Source: Albibacillus kandeliae (GTDB taxonomy: Bacteria; Pseudomonadota; Alphaproteobacteria; Rhodobacterales; Rhodobacteraceae). From it: a stretch of 64,000 nucleotides of DNA. The position numbers and the translations under genes were made by a program. Shown one piece after another: positions 7,551 through 14,102 of the stretch (positions are counted from its first letter, which is position 1; each line of letters starts with the position of its first letter). The notes beneath the pieces are model-generated. The model had not been told where the DNA came from. It worked only from the letters and a program-made list of their open reading frames with translations, and made no database searches. The DNA lies in NCBI RefSeq assembly GCF_003116585.1, contig NZ_QEHM01000001.1, positions 744,001-808,000 of the forward strand. The letters are read 5' to 3'.

Positions 7551-8915
7551 ATGAAATATCCACAGATTGCGCAGCGTGTGTTTCACACGCCGCTTCTGGC
7601 TGCGCGCTCGAAAGCCGCCTCCTTTGTTCTCGGCCTTGGTCCACGGATACTCGACGGCACATCCGTGGAGATCGATGGCGGGCAGATCGATGCCGATGTG
7701 GCGCCGTCGAGGAAGCCGTACGCCTCGCTTCTGGATAATCGGCTGGGGGAGGAAATCCGGTCCGGGCGGCGCGACGCCTACCGCATGATCGACAACGTTG
7801 CGGTCATTCCCATCACCGGGGTGCTGGTTCACCGCGGCGCGTGGATCGGAAGCTACTCTGGCGAAACCTCTTATGAGGGTATCGCCGCGCAGATCGAGGC
7901 GGCGGCGAGCGCCCAGTTCTGCGAGGGGATTGCCCTGGAGATCGACAGTCACGGTGGCGAGGTTGCCGGATGCTTCGATCTTGCGGACCTGATCCGTGAG
8001 GTTCGAGAAACCAAGCCGGTGCAGGCCTTTGTCGCGGATCACGCATATTCGGCGGCCTACGCCATCGCTTCCCAGGCGGACAGGATCATTGTCCCGCGTA
8101 CGGGTGGGGTGGGGTCGATCGGCGTCATCTGCATGCATGCCGACTACAGCCGGCAACTGGAAGAGATGGGGGTGAAGGTCACCATCATTGCCGCCGGTCA
8201 GCACAAGGGGGATGCCAATCCCTACGAGCCTTTGCCTGACAGCGTCCGGGATGAGCTCGAGCAGGAGATGGAAAGCCTGCGGGTCATCTTCGCCGAGACG
8301 GTGGCAAGCGGCCGTGGGGACCGCCTCTCCGTCGAGGCGGCACTTTCGACCGAAGCGCGCTGCCTTCTCGCCAGCGACGCGGTGGCCGCAGGTTTGGCCG
8401 ATGAGGTGGCCAACCCCCGCGAGGCCTTCGAGCGGTTCGTTTCAGAAACTTCCGGGCGGCGCCAGCCGTCCGCCATGGCAACCCAGAAAGGATTGATGCC
8501 CATGACCAAGGTGGAAACCAATGCGCCGGAGGATGAAGTCGCGACTCCGGAAGATGAAGCCGAGCAGATCATCGCTCCGGACGAAGATGCCGATGATGCG
8601 AGCGTGGGCGCGGATCAACCCGAAGCTCTCGCTTCCGCTCCCGCCGAACCGGCCGCAGTGGACCAGAAAAAGCGCATCGCGTCCATTCTGAACGCCGATG
8701 AGGCGAAGGGGCGCGAGGAGCTGGCGAAGAGCCTGGCCTTCAACAGCGATATGTCCGCGGAAGAGGCGAAGCTCCACTTGGCTGCGGCACCCAAGGCGGC
8801 CAGCGGCGGCCTGAGCGCGGTCCTCTCGTCGGATGACACGGATCTCGACATTCCGGCCGCTTCGGCGGGTGGCGAGAACCTTGTGAAGTCCGCCCTCAAG
8901 TCTCGTTTCAACTGA
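7551..8915 (+). CDS. capsid maturation protease (S49/ClpP-like, lambda gpC type)
   Basis: A 454-residue head protease. The N-terminal half is an S49/SppA-like serine protease with candidate nucleophile Ser167 (HAYSAAYAIAS) and candidate general base Lys219 (GQHKGDANPYE). The 52-residue separation agrees with my memory of lambda gpC (Ser166/Lys218). Residues 315-454 are acidic, Ala-rich and scaffold-like, and could also be made alone from an internal start near 8496/8502. It would trim the portal and scaffold during prohead assembly. It starts 5 bases after the portal stop. Confidence 0.9.
   Translation: MKYPQIAQRVFHTPLLAARSKAASFVLGLGPRILDGTSVEIDGGQIDADVAPSRKPYASLLDNRLGEEIRSGRRDAYRMIDNVAVIPITGVLVHRGAWIGSYSGETSYEGIAAQIEAAASAQFCEGIALEIDSHGGEVAGCFDLADLIREVRETKPVQAFVADHAYSAAYAIASQADRIIVPRTGGVGSIGVICMHADYSRQLEEMGVKVTIIAAGQHKGDANPYEPLPDSVRDELEQEMESLRVIFAETVASGRGDRLSVEAALSTEARCLLASDAVAAGLADEVANPREAFERFVSETSGRRQPSAMATQKGLMPMTKVETNAPEDEVATPEDEAEQIIAPDEDADDASVGADQPEALASAPAEPAAVDQKKRIASILNADEAKGREELAKSLAFNSDMSAEEAKLHLAAAPKAASGGLSAVLSSDDTDLDIPAASAGGENLVKSALKSRFN
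8496..8915 (+). CDS. possible internal-start scaffold protein (Nu3-like)
   Basis: Within the protease frame, two ATG codons (8496 and 8502) follow AAAGGA at 8487-8492, good spacing for internal initiation. The product would be 138-140 residues, with an acidic N-terminus and a C-terminal helical region, like lambda Nu3, which is made in the same way from inside gene C. It would act as the internal scaffold of the prohead and be degraded later. The call rests on position, ribosome-binding site and composition. No sequence match to Nu3 is claimed. Confidence 0.5.
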   Translation: MPMTKVETNAPEDEVATPEDEAEQIIAPDEDADDASVGADQPEALASAPAEPAAVDQKKRIASILNADEAKGREELAKSLAFNSDMSAEEAKLHLAAAPKAASGGLSAVLSSDDTDLDIPAASAGGENLVKSALKSRFN

Positions 8916-8921
8916 ACCGTG

Positions 8922-8940
8922 GCGCCCATCAGGGCGCTTC
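8922..8940 (+). terminator. short hairpin after the protease gene
   Basis: A GCGCCC/GGGCGC stem (8922-8927 and 8932-8937) with a 4-base loop is followed by TTC. It may be a weak attenuator that adjusts expression of the following decoration and capsid genes. There is no long T run, so full termination is unlikely. Confidence 0.35.
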
Positions 8941-8969
8941 ACCTGAACCCCAGAACGGAGAACTAGACT

Positions 8970-9338
8970 ATGACCACCCTTACGGAAGGAAAGACCCCGG
9001 GTGATTGGCTGATGTTCGAGGAGAACAGCTTCTACAGCCGCGACGAAGTCACCATCGCGGCCGGTGCAGACCTCGAATCCGGCTCGGTCCTCGGGAAGGT
9101 TACCGCGACCGGCAAGTATGTCCTCTCGGAGGAAGATGCTGCCGATGGCTCTGAAGATGCAGCAGCTGTGCTGCTGAATGACGCCGCTGCAGAAAGCGCT
9201 GATGTCAGCGCTGTCGTCATCGCGCGTCATGCCACCGTTCGTCGTGGCGGGCTCACCTTCGATGCCACCTACGACAACGCCACCAAGCGCAACGCCGCTA
9301 TGGCTGCCCTCAAGGCCCTCGGCATCACCGAGGCCTGA
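8970..9338 (+). CDS. capsid decoration protein (gpD / HDPD family)
   Basis: A 122-residue protein (lambda gpD is 110) directly before the major capsid gene. The early region TLTEGKTPGDWLMFEEN followed by a beta-rich core resembles head decoration proteins of the HDPD type. It would bind the expanded capsid at trimeric positions and stabilise it. A ribosome-binding site (GGAG) lies about 10 bases upstream. The acidic, Ala-rich segment at residues 50-75 is compatible with an exposed loop. No tail or enzyme motif is present. Confidence 0.85.
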   Translation: MTTLTEGKTPGDWLMFEENSFYSRDEVTIAAGADLESGSVLGKVTATGKYVLSEEDAADGSEDAAAVLLNDAAAESADVSAVVIARHATVRRGGLTFDATYDNATKRNAAMAALKALGITEA

Positions 9339-9399
9339 GGTCCCGAAACCTAACACCACCATCGCGCCTCTTGGTGCACACCATGAAAGGAGCCAATTG

Positions 9400-10434
9400 A
9401 TGGCCCATATCAACATTTTCCAGAATGACGCTTTTCGGGCCATCGAGCTGTCGGAAGCGGTCCGCGAAATCCCCAACCAATGGGGTCGTGTCGGCCAGAT
9501 GGGCCTGTTCTCGCCAAAGGGTATCCGGGGGGTGAGCTTCTCCCTCGAGTCCCATAACGGCGTGCTGCAGCTCATCAACTCGTCGTCGCGTGGCACCCCG
9601 CTCCCGGGCGCGACGCGCGGCAAACGCAAGCTGCGCATGCTCAGCACCGAGCGCTTTGGCCTGAAATCGCGCGTTACGGCCGATGACATCGACGGAATCC
9701 GCGCATTCGGCTCCGAAAGCGAGCTGAAGCAGGTTGCTGGCGAGGTCGCAGACCGCCAGATGGAGCTGCGCAGCAGCACGGACGTGACCCGCGAATTCCT
9801 GCGCTGCGGCGCATTGCAGGGTATCGTGCTGGACGCAGATGGTTCCGAGATCGTTGATCTGTTCGACGAGTACGGCATCACCCGCAAATCCGTGGATTTC
9901 GATCTCGGCAGCACTGTCGATCTCGGCGCCAAAGCCGAGGCGGTTGTAGACCACATCCGTATCAACCTGGTCGGCGACGTGATGACCAGCGTCGGCGCGC
10001 TGTGTGGTCCCACCTTCTGGGACAAGCTGATGGGGCACGAGGACTTCCGCGAGCGCTACCGCTACTTCGAGAATGCCCAGGGGGCCAATCCTGAACGTGA
10101 GAATGTCTCGCGCGGCTTCAGCTGGAAGGGCATCACCTGGGAGAAGTACCTTGCCGAGGCGCCCGTCCCGCAGGAAGACGGAACGACCGTTACCCGGAAG
10201 TTCGTTCCGGCGGCCGAGGCGACTTTCTTCCCGATCGGGACGCGCCAGACCTTCCGCCAGTTCAACGGGTCCGCAGACTACATGGGCATGGTGAACCAGC
10301 CCGGGCAGGAGTTCTACTCGGCCGTCTTCCCGGATCGTCAGGAGGATCGCTTCGTCGACGTCGAGGTCATGATGCAGACCCTTCCGGTGTGCCTCCGTCC
10401 CGCAGTCCTGGTTCGCGGCCACACCTCGACCTGA
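9400..10434 (+). CDS. major capsid protein (lambda gpE family)
   Basis: A 344-residue capsid protein, close to lambda gpE (341). The E-loop and spine region appears early (RKLRMLSTERFGLKSRVTAD, about 68-87). A conserved GPTFWDKLMGHEDFRERY segment (about 203-220) and a C-terminal PVCLRPAVLVRG strand fit the family. The start at 9400 follows AAAGGAG. An in-frame extension to 9178 overlaps the decoration gene and is not protein-like, so it was rejected. It forms the HK97-fold shell. A strong hairpin follows at 10459. Confidence 0.93.
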   Translation: MAHINIFQNDAFRAIELSEAVREIPNQWGRVGQMGLFSPKGIRGVSFSLESHNGVLQLINSSSRGTPLPGATRGKRKLRMLSTERFGLKSRVTADDIDGIRAFGSESELKQVAGEVADRQMELRSSTDVTREFLRCGALQGIVLDADGSEIVDLFDEYGITRKSVDFDLGSTVDLGAKAEAVVDHIRINLVGDVMTSVGALCGPTFWDKLMGHEDFRERYRYFENAQGANPERENVSRGFSWKGITWEKYLAEAPVPQEDGTTVTRKFVPAAEATFFPIGTRQTFRQFNGSADYMGMVNQPGQEFYSAVFPDRQEDRFVDVEVMMQTLPVCLRPAVLVRGHTST

Positions 10435-10458
10435 GCCAGCGTTAGCTGACAGCACTTC

Positions 10459-10490
10459 GACCCACGCGGATCCTTCGCGTGGGTCTCATT
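10459..10490 (+). terminator. hairpin after the major capsid gene
   Basis: A 10-bp stem, GACCCACGCG (10459-10468) with CGCGTGGGTC (10476-10485), is followed by TCATT. It lies between the capsid gene and the FI-position gene. It probably protects the capsid message or gives partial termination, which would lower expression of the following minor genes. Confidence 0.6.
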
Positions 10491-10512
10491 CCCAGTCCGA
10501 ATGGAGGGCACG

Positions 10513-10929
10513 ATGGTCAAGAAAAACGACGTTTGGGTCAAAATGCGGCGCCAGTTCACCTATGATCTTGATGCTGATACGCGTCGCAGTTTGCCTGCGG
10601 GATGGCAGGGTTTCGTGCCGGCGGATATCGCGGCCGCGATCAAGAAAGAAGGTGTCGGTAAGGTCGGCTCGGCACCGTCCGAAGCCGCTGAAAAGCTGGC
10701 AGCCGAAAAGGCCGCGGCTGAAAAGGCCGAAGCGGAGAAGGCAGCAGCTGAAAAGGCAGCCGAGAAAGCGGCGGCCGAGAAGGCCGAAGCCGAGAAGGCA
10801 GCCGCTGAAAAGGCAGCCGCCGAAAAGGCCGAAGCGGAGAAGGCCGAGGCCGAGAAGGCAGCAGCCGAGAAGGCAGCTGAAGAAGCCGGGGCGGCCAAGA
10901 AGGCTGCGTCGGGCTCCGGCAAGAGCTGA
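10513..10929 (+). CDS. low-complexity AEKA-repeat protein at the FI position
   Basis: A 138-residue protein. The first 55 residues (VKKNDVWVKMRRQFTYDLDAD then VPADIAAAIKKEG) look like a small folded domain. Residues about 55-130 are an almost pure Ala-Glu-Lys repeat predicted to be a charged single helix or coiled coil. ATG 10513 is preferred to 10501 because the intervening GGAGGG is a good ribosome-binding site. It sits between capsid and FII, where lambda has FI (132 residues), so a packaging or head-completion role is inferred from position and size. No direct similarity to FI is claimed. Confidence 0.7.
   Translation: MVKKNDVWVKMRRQFTYDLDADTRRSLPAGWQGFVPADIAAAIKKEGVGKVGSAPSEAAEKLAAEKAAAEKAEAEKAAAEKAAEKAAAEKAEAEKAAAEKAAAEKAEAEKAEAEKAAAEKAAEEAGAAKKAASGSGKS
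10690..10890 (+). repeat. in-frame low-complexity DNA repeat (Ala-Glu-Lys codons)
   Basis: Tandem imperfect units of GCCGAGAAGGCAGC type encode the AEKA/AEAEKA helix of the FI-position protein. The unit length is variable but always a multiple of three, so copy-number change would keep the frame. This is a coding repeat and not a CRISPR array or regulatory repeat. Confidence 0.85.
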
Positions 10930-10940
10930 GTAACCAGCTT

Positions 10941-11246
10941 ATGTTCACGCCTCAGCTCTGTGTCGATGCCGTGTTCGAAGAGTTCGGCATCGCGGCGGTC
11001 CTCGATCCTGACGGCGCAGCGAACGATGTCCTGGTCCTTCCTTCGCAGGAGGATCAGGAGCTTTCGTTTGGGCAGACGGAGATTATCGACGCCGGTGGCG
11101 TCTTCGAGATCAGGGCTGGAGACTTCGCTGGCTACAGTGCCGGTGCGATCCTCGAGGTGGCTGGTGAGCGCCGCAAAGTCAAATCCCATCGCGTCAGGGA
11201 CAAGCGGCGGCTGAAGGTTGTCCTGAGTACGGCGCCGTCGACCTGA
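10941..11246 (+). CDS. head-tail joining protein (FII-like)
   Basis: A 101-residue protein at the FII position (lambda FII has 117). The sequence opens with a helix (PQLCVDAVFEEFGIAAVL) and then a series of short beta strands ending VKSHRVRDKRRLKVVLSTAP, which fits the beta-barrel plan of Phage_attach/FII-type proteins. It would bind the portal-W complex and dock the preassembled tail. It starts 11 bases after the preceding stop, within the head-completion operon. Confidence 0.7.
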   Translation: MFTPQLCVDAVFEEFGIAAVLDPDGAANDVLVLPSQEDQELSFGQTEIIDAGGVFEIRAGDFAGYSAGAILEVAGERRKVKSHRVRDKRRLKVVLSTAPST

Positions 11247-11283
11247 GCGCTCCCATGGTTCGTTGTCCTATCGAGGTCAGCCA

Positions 11284-11937
11284 ATGAAGTTGGTGGTTGT
11301 CGGGAACGAGAGAGACCATCTCAAGCACTGGATCGGCGTTTCGCAGCGTGGAGAAATTGCGGTTCGCGGGGCCATGGCGGAGGTGGAAGACGAGCTCAAG
11401 ACCGCCTGGCGCAAGGATATCACCGCGGCGGGGCTTGGTAAGAAGCTGGCCTATACGGTTCGCGGTGCGACCTACCCGGCGCGAGGAGGCAGCTTCGATG
11501 CCGCTGCCTCCATCTGGTCGAAGGCACCGGCAATCATCGCGGCGCACGAAGAGGGTACGCTGATTGTTTCATCCAGCGGCCGTTGGCTCGCGATCCCATT
11601 ACCTTCTGCCGGCAAGGTTCGAAGCGGTCGCGGTGGCAAGCGGCCATCTCCCAAGGAATGGGAGCAGAAGACGGGCGTTCGGCTCCGGTTTGTGGCCCGG
11701 CCTGGCAAGCCTCCATTGCTCGTCGCTGACGATGCTCGGCTCGACAAGCGTGGGCGTGCTGGGCGCAAGGGGGGGCGGCGTCGAAAGTCGGATGGCATCC
11801 TGTCGGGCGCTCAAACCGTGCCGATCTTTGTTCTGATGCCGCAGGTCAAGTTGAAGAAGCGCACCAGCCTGACCAAGCTCGCGGAGCGAGTTGCGGAAAC
11901 CATCCCGGGTCGGATTGCTGCGCGCTGGAAGGGGTAG
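11284..11937 (+). CDS. minor head-tail or tail protein at the Z position
   Basis: A 217-residue protein between the FII-like and U-like genes, where lambda has gpZ (192). It is strongly basic around residues 115-175 (many Lys/Arg and Gly) and ends in a helix rich in Ala/Arg. I recall similar proteins in Rhodobacteraceae prophages listed as DUF6441, but this is from memory. The start at 11284 is preferred over 11263 since AGG lies between them. It probably takes part in tail completion. The evidence is mainly position. Confidence 0.65.
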   Translation: MKLVVVGNERDHLKHWIGVSQRGEIAVRGAMAEVEDELKTAWRKDITAAGLGKKLAYTVRGATYPARGGSFDAAASIWSKAPAIIAAHEEGTLIVSSSGRWLAIPLPSAGKVRSGRGGKRPSPKEWEQKTGVRLRFVARPGKPPLLVADDARLDKRGRAGRKGGRRRKSDGILSGAQTVPIFVLMPQVKLKKRTSLTKLAERVAETIPGRIAARWKG

Positions 11938-11940
11938 GGG

Positions 11941-12363
11941 ATGGCAAGCACATCCGAGACTGTTCTGGTTGCGCTCCTCGCGAGACTGCAGACCATGGTG
12001 GGGCCAAGTGTCTTGCGAAATGTGGATGTCCCCGTGGAGGTGCCTGACGGTGGGCTGGTCATCCTGCGAGATGGTGACCCCGGTGCGCCGGAGGTGCTGA
12101 TGTCGCCGCCCTCCTATACCTACGAGCACGAGGCAGAGGTGGAGATCTTCGCCCAGTCTGAGGACGTCGACACAGACTTTGACGCCTTGAAAGTAGCGCT
12201 TGGCACGGTCCTGGCGGCGGACAGAACCTTAGGGGGGCTCTGTGACTGGGTTGAGGCTGATGCCCCCGAACCTTCGGAATTGCCCTTCGCAGGCGCCTTG
12301 TCCGTGAAGGCGGCCCTGATCCCGGTGCGGATCACCTACACGACCAGCGATCCGCTGATCTAA
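11941..12363 (+). CDS. tail terminator protein (U-like)
   Basis: A 140-residue protein (lambda gpU 131) directly before the tail tube gene. An N-terminal helix (SETVLVALLARLQTMVG) precedes alternating beta strands (TYEHEAEVEIFAQ and ALIPVRITYTT), the pattern of tail terminator proteins that cap the tail tube and set the head-binding end. It starts 4 bases after the previous stop. The order Z-U-V-G-T-H is kept, which supports this reading more than the sequence alone does. Confidence 0.7.
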   Translation: MASTSETVLVALLARLQTMVGPSVLRNVDVPVEVPDGGLVILRDGDPGAPEVLMSPPSYTYEHEAEVEIFAQSEDVDTDFDALKVALGTVLAADRTLGGLCDWVEADAPEPSELPFAGALSVKAALIPVRITYTTSDPLI

Positions 12364-12382
12364 CAACCGAAAGGAACCTGAG

Positions 12383-13339
12383 ATGTCACGTGCACGTGGC
12401 TCCCGCGCTCAAATGGCGCTGGGGTTTGAATCTGTCTACGGTACTCCTCCAGCGGCCAATGCCTTCTGGAAGATGCCATTCGCCAGCAGCACCCTCGGCA
12501 GCGAGCAGCCGCTTCTTGGCAATGAGCTTCTTGGATATGGTCGCGATCCGCTTCCGCCCTCCAAGGATGCAATCACCGCAAACGGAGACGTGGTGGTGCC
12601 GCTGGATACGCGTTTCCTGGGCATCTGGCTCAAGGCCTTGTTTGGCGCTCCGGTGACCACGGGCGCGTCGGCCCCTTATTCTCACCTGTTCAAGTCCGGG
12701 GGCGATGCTCTGCCGAGCATGTCGATCGAGCTGCAGAACCCCGAGGTTCCCTCTTTCCGGATGAACACCGGGGTGAAGGCCAACAGCATCAACTGGTCGA
12801 TGCAGCGGTCCGGGCTTGTGACTGCGACGGTCAGTTGCATCTCGCAAGGCGAGACCCCGGCCACATCGAGTTCCGCCGGTACGCTCGAGGAGCTGGTGCT
12901 CCAGCGCTTCGGTCCGTTCAACGGGGCGATCAAGCGGGACGGCAGTTTGCTCGGGAACGTCGTTTCCGGGCAGATCACCTACACCAACAACCTCGACCCC
13001 GTCGAAACCATCCGGGATGATGGCAAAATCGATGGCGCCGACGAGAGCGTCGCAATGCTCTCGGGTGAGATCGTCGTGCGGTTCGCTACGACGGCGCTGC
13101 TGGATCAGGCCGTTGACGGCAGTTCCTGTGAGCTCGACTTCGGCTACACGATCGACAGCGACAACAGCTTCAACCTCATCGCTCACGCGGTCTACCTTCC
13201 GAAACCGCGGCTCCCGATCGAGGGGCCCGGAGGCATGCAGGCGACATTCGCCTGGCAAGCAGCGCTTGATCCCATCGAAGGCGTGATGTGCAGCGCGATC
13301 CTGGTCAACGACATGGCCGGCTACAGCAACCCATCCTGA
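12383..13339 (+). CDS. major tail (tube) protein
   Basis: A 318-residue protein at the lambda V position. It has the recurrent features of siphoviral tube proteins in this group: an early region with a conserved ESVYGTPP-type stretch, a central beta-rich core (SMSIELQNPEVPSFRMNTG, about 112-130), and a KANSINWSMQRSGLVTATVS segment (about 134-153). It would polymerise into hexameric rings around the tape measure. A good AGGAAC ribosome-binding site lies about 10 bases upstream. It is larger than lambda V (246), possibly with an extra surface domain near the C-terminus. Confidence 0.82.
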   Translation: MSRARGSRAQMALGFESVYGTPPAANAFWKMPFASSTLGSEQPLLGNELLGYGRDPLPPSKDAITANGDVVVPLDTRFLGIWLKALFGAPVTTGASAPYSHLFKSGGDALPSMSIELQNPEVPSFRMNTGVKANSINWSMQRSGLVTATVSCISQGETPATSSSAGTLEELVLQRFGPFNGAIKRDGSLLGNVVSGQITYTNNLDPVETIRDDGKIDGADESVAMLSGEIVVRFATTALLDQAVDGSSCELDFGYTIDSDNSFNLIAHAVYLPKPRLPIEGPGGMQATFAWQAALDPIEGVMCSAILVNDMAGYSNPS

Positions 13340-13350
13340 ACGGAGCAGTA

Positions 13351-13884
13351 ATGCGTCTGAATCTTTCCACCGCCTCGGAGCGGTATGAACTTTTTCCCCC
13401 TACTGAAGATGGTGACCCCGCGATTGTGATCATCGCCCGTCCCGCCTTTGCCGACGTCATCGAGGAGGCAAAGGGGGATGATACCCTCTTCGAGCACGGC
13501 GAGCAGATCCTCGAGCTGATCGAGGCGGCCGGCGGCGAAGACGCCAAGATGTCTCCCGCTCTTCTTCAGGCGCATGGCAAGGCCGGCGTCCTCTTTGCGC
13601 GCGCCGTCGGCCGCCTCGTCATCGAGGGGTGGGAGGGTGTCGCGGATCCGGACGGAACGCCGGCGCCCGTCACCCCGGACCGAGTTGATGCCTTCATCGG
13701 CATTCAGCCGATCTATGAGGCCTTCGGCGAAAAGTATCTCTCGAAGTGGCTGACCGTGCAGCGGGAAAAAAACGTCTCTGCGCCCTCGCTGACTGGCACT
13801 TCGGAGGGGGCGCAGCCTACTGCGCGGCGTGTCCGCGGGTCTGCAAAGAGTGCCCAGAAAAAGAGCTCGGGCCGGAAACCGTAG
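13351..13884 (+). CDS. tail assembly chaperone, short form (G-like)
   Basis: A 177-residue protein upstream of the tape measure gene, at the lambda G position. Residues 20-100 form an acidic helical domain and the C-terminal tail is Ser/Lys/Arg-rich. The start at 13351 follows GGAG. At 13767-13773 the in-frame heptamer A AAA AAC allows a -1 shift into the overlapping T-like frame. The short form is the normal product and should be in excess. Together the two forms would chaperone the tape measure during tail assembly. Confidence 0.85.
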   Translation: MRLNLSTASERYELFPPTEDGDPAIVIIARPAFADVIEEAKGDDTLFEHGEQILELIEAAGGEDAKMSPALLQAHGKAGVLFARAVGRLVIEGWEGVADPDGTPAPVTPDRVDAFIGIQPIYEAFGEKYLSKWLTVQREKNVSAPSLTGTSEGAQPTARRVRGSAKSAQKKSSGRKP

Positions 13885-14102
13885 AAGGCAGGCAGGTCTG
13901 GGCGCTGGTCCGGAAGATCAGAAGCCAGGTCAGGGTCGCAAGTGGCATGTCAGTCAAAATCGTGGGGTGGGACTTCAATGCGGTTTTCGCCGTTGGGGAT
14001 GCCATGGGCATCGACAGGGTCGTGATGGCTGAGTTCCTCCCTGACCTGGAAACCATTGCCATCAACCGCATGAACGAACAGGGCGCGGCAGTCGATGCGT
14101 GA
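13351..14102 (+). CDS. tail assembly chaperone, -1 frameshift fusion (G-T)
   Basis: If the ribosome slips -1 at A AAA AAC (13767-13773), reading continues from 13773 in the frame ending at 14102. This gives a product of about 250 residues: the first 141 of G plus 109 of T. The T part contains a CAACPRVCKEC cluster (Cys spacing 2-3-2), a possible zinc knuckle, and an MSVKIVGWDFNAVFAVGDAMG region. A hairpin (GCGCCC at 13780-13785 with GGGCGC at 13808-13813) starts 6 bases after the slip site. The T frame has no convincing start of its own. Confidence 0.8.
13767..13813 (+). promoter_or_regulatory. programmed -1 ribosomal frameshift signal
   Basis: The slippery heptamer A AAA AAC is in the correct register of the G frame (codons GAA AAA AAC). 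A 6-base spacer is followed by a GC-rich hairpin with a 6-bp perfect core that can extend by two more pairs past a two-base bulge. This is the classic two-part -1 frameshift architecture. Confidence 0.82.

Noticed and set aside
10690-10890. Regular short repeats that could be taken for a CRISPR array
   Set aside because: They are in frame, encode an AEKA helix, have no spacers and lie inside a gene. No cas genes are present in the window.
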